From Akkermansiaceae bacterium (lineage in GTDB: Bacteria > Verrucomicrobiota > Verrucomicrobiia > Verrucomicrobiales > Akkermansiaceae), in NCBI GenBank assembly GCA_903906515.1, contig CAIVKO010000065.1, positions 62,001 to 126,000 on the forward strand: a DNA stretch of 64,000 nt, given 5' to 3'. Made by a program: the position numbers and the translations under genes. The notes below the pieces were generated by a model that was given only the letters and a program-made list of their open reading frames with translations, ran no database searches and was not told where the DNA came from. The stretch's first letter is position 1. Each line of letters starts with the position of its first letter. Positions 61,856-64,000 of this stretch are shown here, piece after piece.

Positions 61856-64000
61856 TGCGCCGGAAATCAAACAGGATCGCGCTGCTGGCCATGGTGGTTT
61901 TCATGGTCGTGGCTCCGGCACTGCACGCGCAGAAGCGGCCGTTCATCGGCTACGTCTATCCCGCCGGTGGCCAACAGGGCACGACGTTCCAAGTCAGGCT
62001 CGGCGGACAGGACCTCGACTCGGTCGATACGGTGCTCGTCACCGGTCCGGGCGTCACCGCCCGTGTCGTTGATTATTACCGGCGCATGAACAATCAGGAG
62101 GTACAGTTGCTGAACGAACAATTGGAAGCGCTGAAGAAAAAACCATCATCCGCAGATCCGACGATGGCCCCAGCGATGGCCCCAGCGATGGCAGCGGAAA
62201 ACCCGGCGATGATGTCGGAGATGTCCGCGGTGAAATCCCCGGAGACTGACAAGCAGGGTGTCGCGAAGAGCCTTGCTGCGGAAATCGAGCAGCGGACCCG
62301 AGAAGCGGTGCAGACCCCCGCGTGTGCGTCGATCGCCAGCATTGTCCTGGTCGAAGTCACTCTTGCCGCCGACGCTCCGCCGGGAAGGAGGGAACTGCGC
62401 CTCGCCACGCCACGCGGCGTTTCAAATCCGTTGTCGTTCATGGTCGGTCAGGTTCCGGAGTCCAGTCGCAAGCCGATGATTTCCGCGACGCTCCAGGTGT
62501 TAGGGAAGGAAGCATCCGCTCTACGCAAGCGTCCGCCCGAGGAGGCGGAGCGGAGCATCACACTGCCTTGCACGGTCAACGGCCAGGTCGCATCCGGCGA
62601 GGTCAATCGCTACCGTTTCCAAGCGAAGAAGGGCCAACGTCTGGTGATTTCTACTCTGGCGCGGCAGTTGATCCCGTATGTCGCCGATGCTGTTCCCGGT
62701 TGGTTCCAACCCGTGCTCGCACTTTACGATGCTAACGGAAAAGAGCAGGCATACGTCGACGACTACCAGTTCAAACCCGATCCGGTGATCCTCTTCGAAG
62801 TGCCAAGAGACGGCGAGTATGTCTGCGCCATCCGCGATGCCATCTATCGCGGACGAGAGGATTTCGTGTATCGAATCACCATTGGCGAGATGCCTTTCAT
62901 CACTGGCATTTTTCCCTTGGGCGGGCCCGTAGGTGCGGCGCGGCTATCTAAAATCCCAGGTTGGGGACTCTCCGGCGCGAAGCTGGACATGCCGCCCGCC
63001 AATGCCGGCCCCGGTGTCGTTGAAATTTCCGCGAACAAAACAGGCCTCGTCTCGAATCGTGTGCCGTTCGAGCTGGATACGCTTTCGGAAGCGCTCGAAA
63101 AAGAACCTAACAATAAAACGGCGGACGCCCAGCAGGTCACGCTACCCGTCATCATCAACGGACGCATTGAAAAGCCGGACGACTGGGATGTTTTCTGTTT
63201 CACCGGCAAGGCGAATGATCCGGTGGTCATTGAAGTGCGGGCCCGCAGGCTCGATTCTCCGCTGGATTCGGTAATCAAGCTCACCGACGCAACCGGAAAG
63301 GTGATTGCTTTCAATGACGATTGCGAGGATCTAACCGCAGGGACGAACACCCATCACGCGGATTCCTATCTGATGACGCAATTGCCTGCGGACGGCACTT
63401 ATTTCGTCCATATCGGCGACACCGCCCGCCACTCGGGCGAGGAATACAGCTACCGCCTGCGGATTAGCGCGCCGCGCCCGGATTTCGAGCTGCGCGTTGT
63501 GCCTTCCAGCGCCAGCTTCGCGATCAAGACCGGAGCGACCGTCAGCGTTTACGCCGTGCGCAAGGATGGATTCACCGGCCCCATCAAACTCACCCTGAAA
63601 AATCCGCCGCCGGAATTCACCGCAGGTCCGGTGACCATCCCCGAAAACCAACCGCTAGCGAAGTTCTACTTCAAGGGTAGTGCGACACCGACAACTACGC
63701 CCGTCGAGCTTTCCATCGTGGGCAGCGCCATGCTCGGTACGCAGGAGACCACCCGTGATGCCGTGCCGGCCGAAGATCGGATGCAGGCATTCTTGTGGCG
63801 GCATCTCGTGCCCGCAAACGATTTGAAAGTCCTCGTTTACGATTCAAAAATCCAACCGCAGCCCAAACACCCCCTTCCATTCAATGCACCACCGTTCGTG
63901 GGCCCGCCTGCGCCCGGCACTAAACCACCGATCCGTCCGGCAGATGTCGCCGCGCCGGCCAACGGCACACCTGCAGTTCCCAAGCCGAAGTTCACAGCAC
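61855..64000 (+). CDS. Secreted PPC-domain protein (3' partial)
   Basis: At least 715 residues, open to the last base, so the gene is cut by the window. The ATG at 61855 overlaps the DUF1501 stop (TGATG), indicating coupling. A signal peptide (LLAMVVFMVVAPALHAQ) precedes a methionine/alanine/proline-rich segment with direct repeats (PAMAPAM near 62163-62190) and at least two PPC-type beta domains, for example RYRFQAKKGQRLVISTLA and DDWDVFCFTGKANDPVVIEV. PPC domains are common in secreted proteins of Verrucomicrobia and Planctomycetes. Function of the whole set is unknown. Confidence 0.85.
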   Translation, partial: MRRKSNRIALLAMVVFMVVAPALHAQKRPFIGYVYPAGGQQGTTFQVRLGGQDLDSVDTVLVTGPGVTARVVDYYRRMNNQEVQLLNEQLEALKKKPSSADPTMAPAMAPAMAAENPAMMSEMSAVKSPETDKQGVAKSLAAEIEQRTREAVQTPACASIASIVLVEVTLAADAPPGRRELRLATPRGVSNPLSFMVGQVPESSRKPMISATLQVLGKEASALRKRPPEEAERSITLPCTVNGQVASGEVNRYRFQAKKGQRLVISTLARQLIPYVADAVPGWFQPVLALYDANGKEQAYVDDYQFKPDPVILFEVPRDGEYVCAIRDAIYRGREDFVYRITIGEMPFITGIFPLGGPVGAARLSKIPGWGLSGAKLDMPPANAGPGVVEISANKTGLVSNRVPFELDTLSEALEKEPNNKTADAQQVTLPVIINGRIEKPDDWDVFCFTGKANDPVVIEVRARRLDSPLDSVIKLTDATGKVIAFNDDCEDLTAGTNTHHADSYLMTQLPADGTYFVHIGDTARHSGEEYSYRLRISAPRPDFELRVVPSSASFAIKTGATVSVYAVRKDGFTGPIKLTLKNPPPEFTAGPVTIPENQPLAKFYFKGSATPTTTPVELSIVGSAMLGTQETTRDAVPAEDRMQAFLWRHLVPANDLKVLVYDSKIQPQPKHPLPFNAPPFVGPPAPGTKPPIRPADVAAPANGTPAVPKPKFTA

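Noticed and set aside
1-64000. tRNA, rRNA or riboswitch genes
   Set aside because: No cloverleaf, T-loop consensus or conserved riboswitch core was recognised in the gaps; this was a reading by eye, not a covariance-model search.

Overview
The window is about 60% GC, densely coded on both strands, and reads as chromosomal DNA of a Verrucomicrobiota bacterium, most likely a Luteolibacter/Haloferula/Verrucomicrobium-like member of the Verrucomicrobiales. The assignment rests on gene content: a DUF1549/DUF1553 + DUF1501 + PPC-domain secreted set, an ExbB/ExbD/ExbD cluster with a toroid-domain protein in the TonB position, a caspase-TPR protein, and DUF2339/DUF3999 membrane proteins. Most start codons also lack a Shine-Dalgarno sequence. 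No rRNA, tRNA, CRISPR array, prophage or transposase gene was seen. The assignment is inference; no marker gene was compared.

Layout. 1-2742: a small-protein/nucleotidyltransferase pair (toxin-antitoxin-like) and a Rep-type helicase. 2993-6173 (minus): an ArsR regulator and an ABC exporter/DUF1854 pair of the type linked to cyanophycin metabolism. 6361-13610 (plus): a signal-peptide TPR protein, a secreted protein, ExbB, two ExbD, and a membrane-anchored alpha/alpha-toroid protein, forming a proton-driven cell-envelope machine. 13619-21099: UspA, an AI-2E-type permease, a serine hydrolase, a TPR protein, IF-1, ScpA and an AsmA-like membrane protein. 21161-26832: a one-carbon folate operon (OFA-type transporter, MetF-MetV fusion, methyl-THF methyltransferase, formate-THF ligase) ending in a probable terminator. 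26979-28976: ArsR repressor with a palindromic operator and a CoA-disulfide reductase-rhodanese fusion. 29074-36758: DUF421, a hypothetical gene whose tail comes from a repeat element, pyruvate kinase, caspase-TPR, PurC and two conserved unknowns. 36961-47219: RecN, an ECF sigma factor with a candidate anti-sigma and PDZ protein, a TlpA-like protein, and DUF2339/DUF3999. 47436-52367: zincin, lipoprotein, trypsin-like protease, MutY, PHP phosphatase and Pta. 53023-57373: a complete type III restriction-modification system. 57463-64000: SGNH hydrolase and the DUF1549/DUF1553-DUF1501-PPC operon, cut by the window end.

Features beyond ordinary genes are three copies of a 130-175 bp palindromic MITE-like element (29547, 47257, 52400), one of which writes the C-terminus of a protein; a 17-bp inverted repeat at 33277-33386; a perfect 7 x 9 bp in-frame tandem repeat; an 11-nt homopolymer inside the ABC exporter gene; and a heptamer (TTGTTAG/CTAACAA) that occurs at least 19 times where about four are expected from base composition. 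The strongest candidates for a poorly described system are the ExbB/ExbD/toroid machine and the MetFV-MeTr-Fhs-OFA operon.
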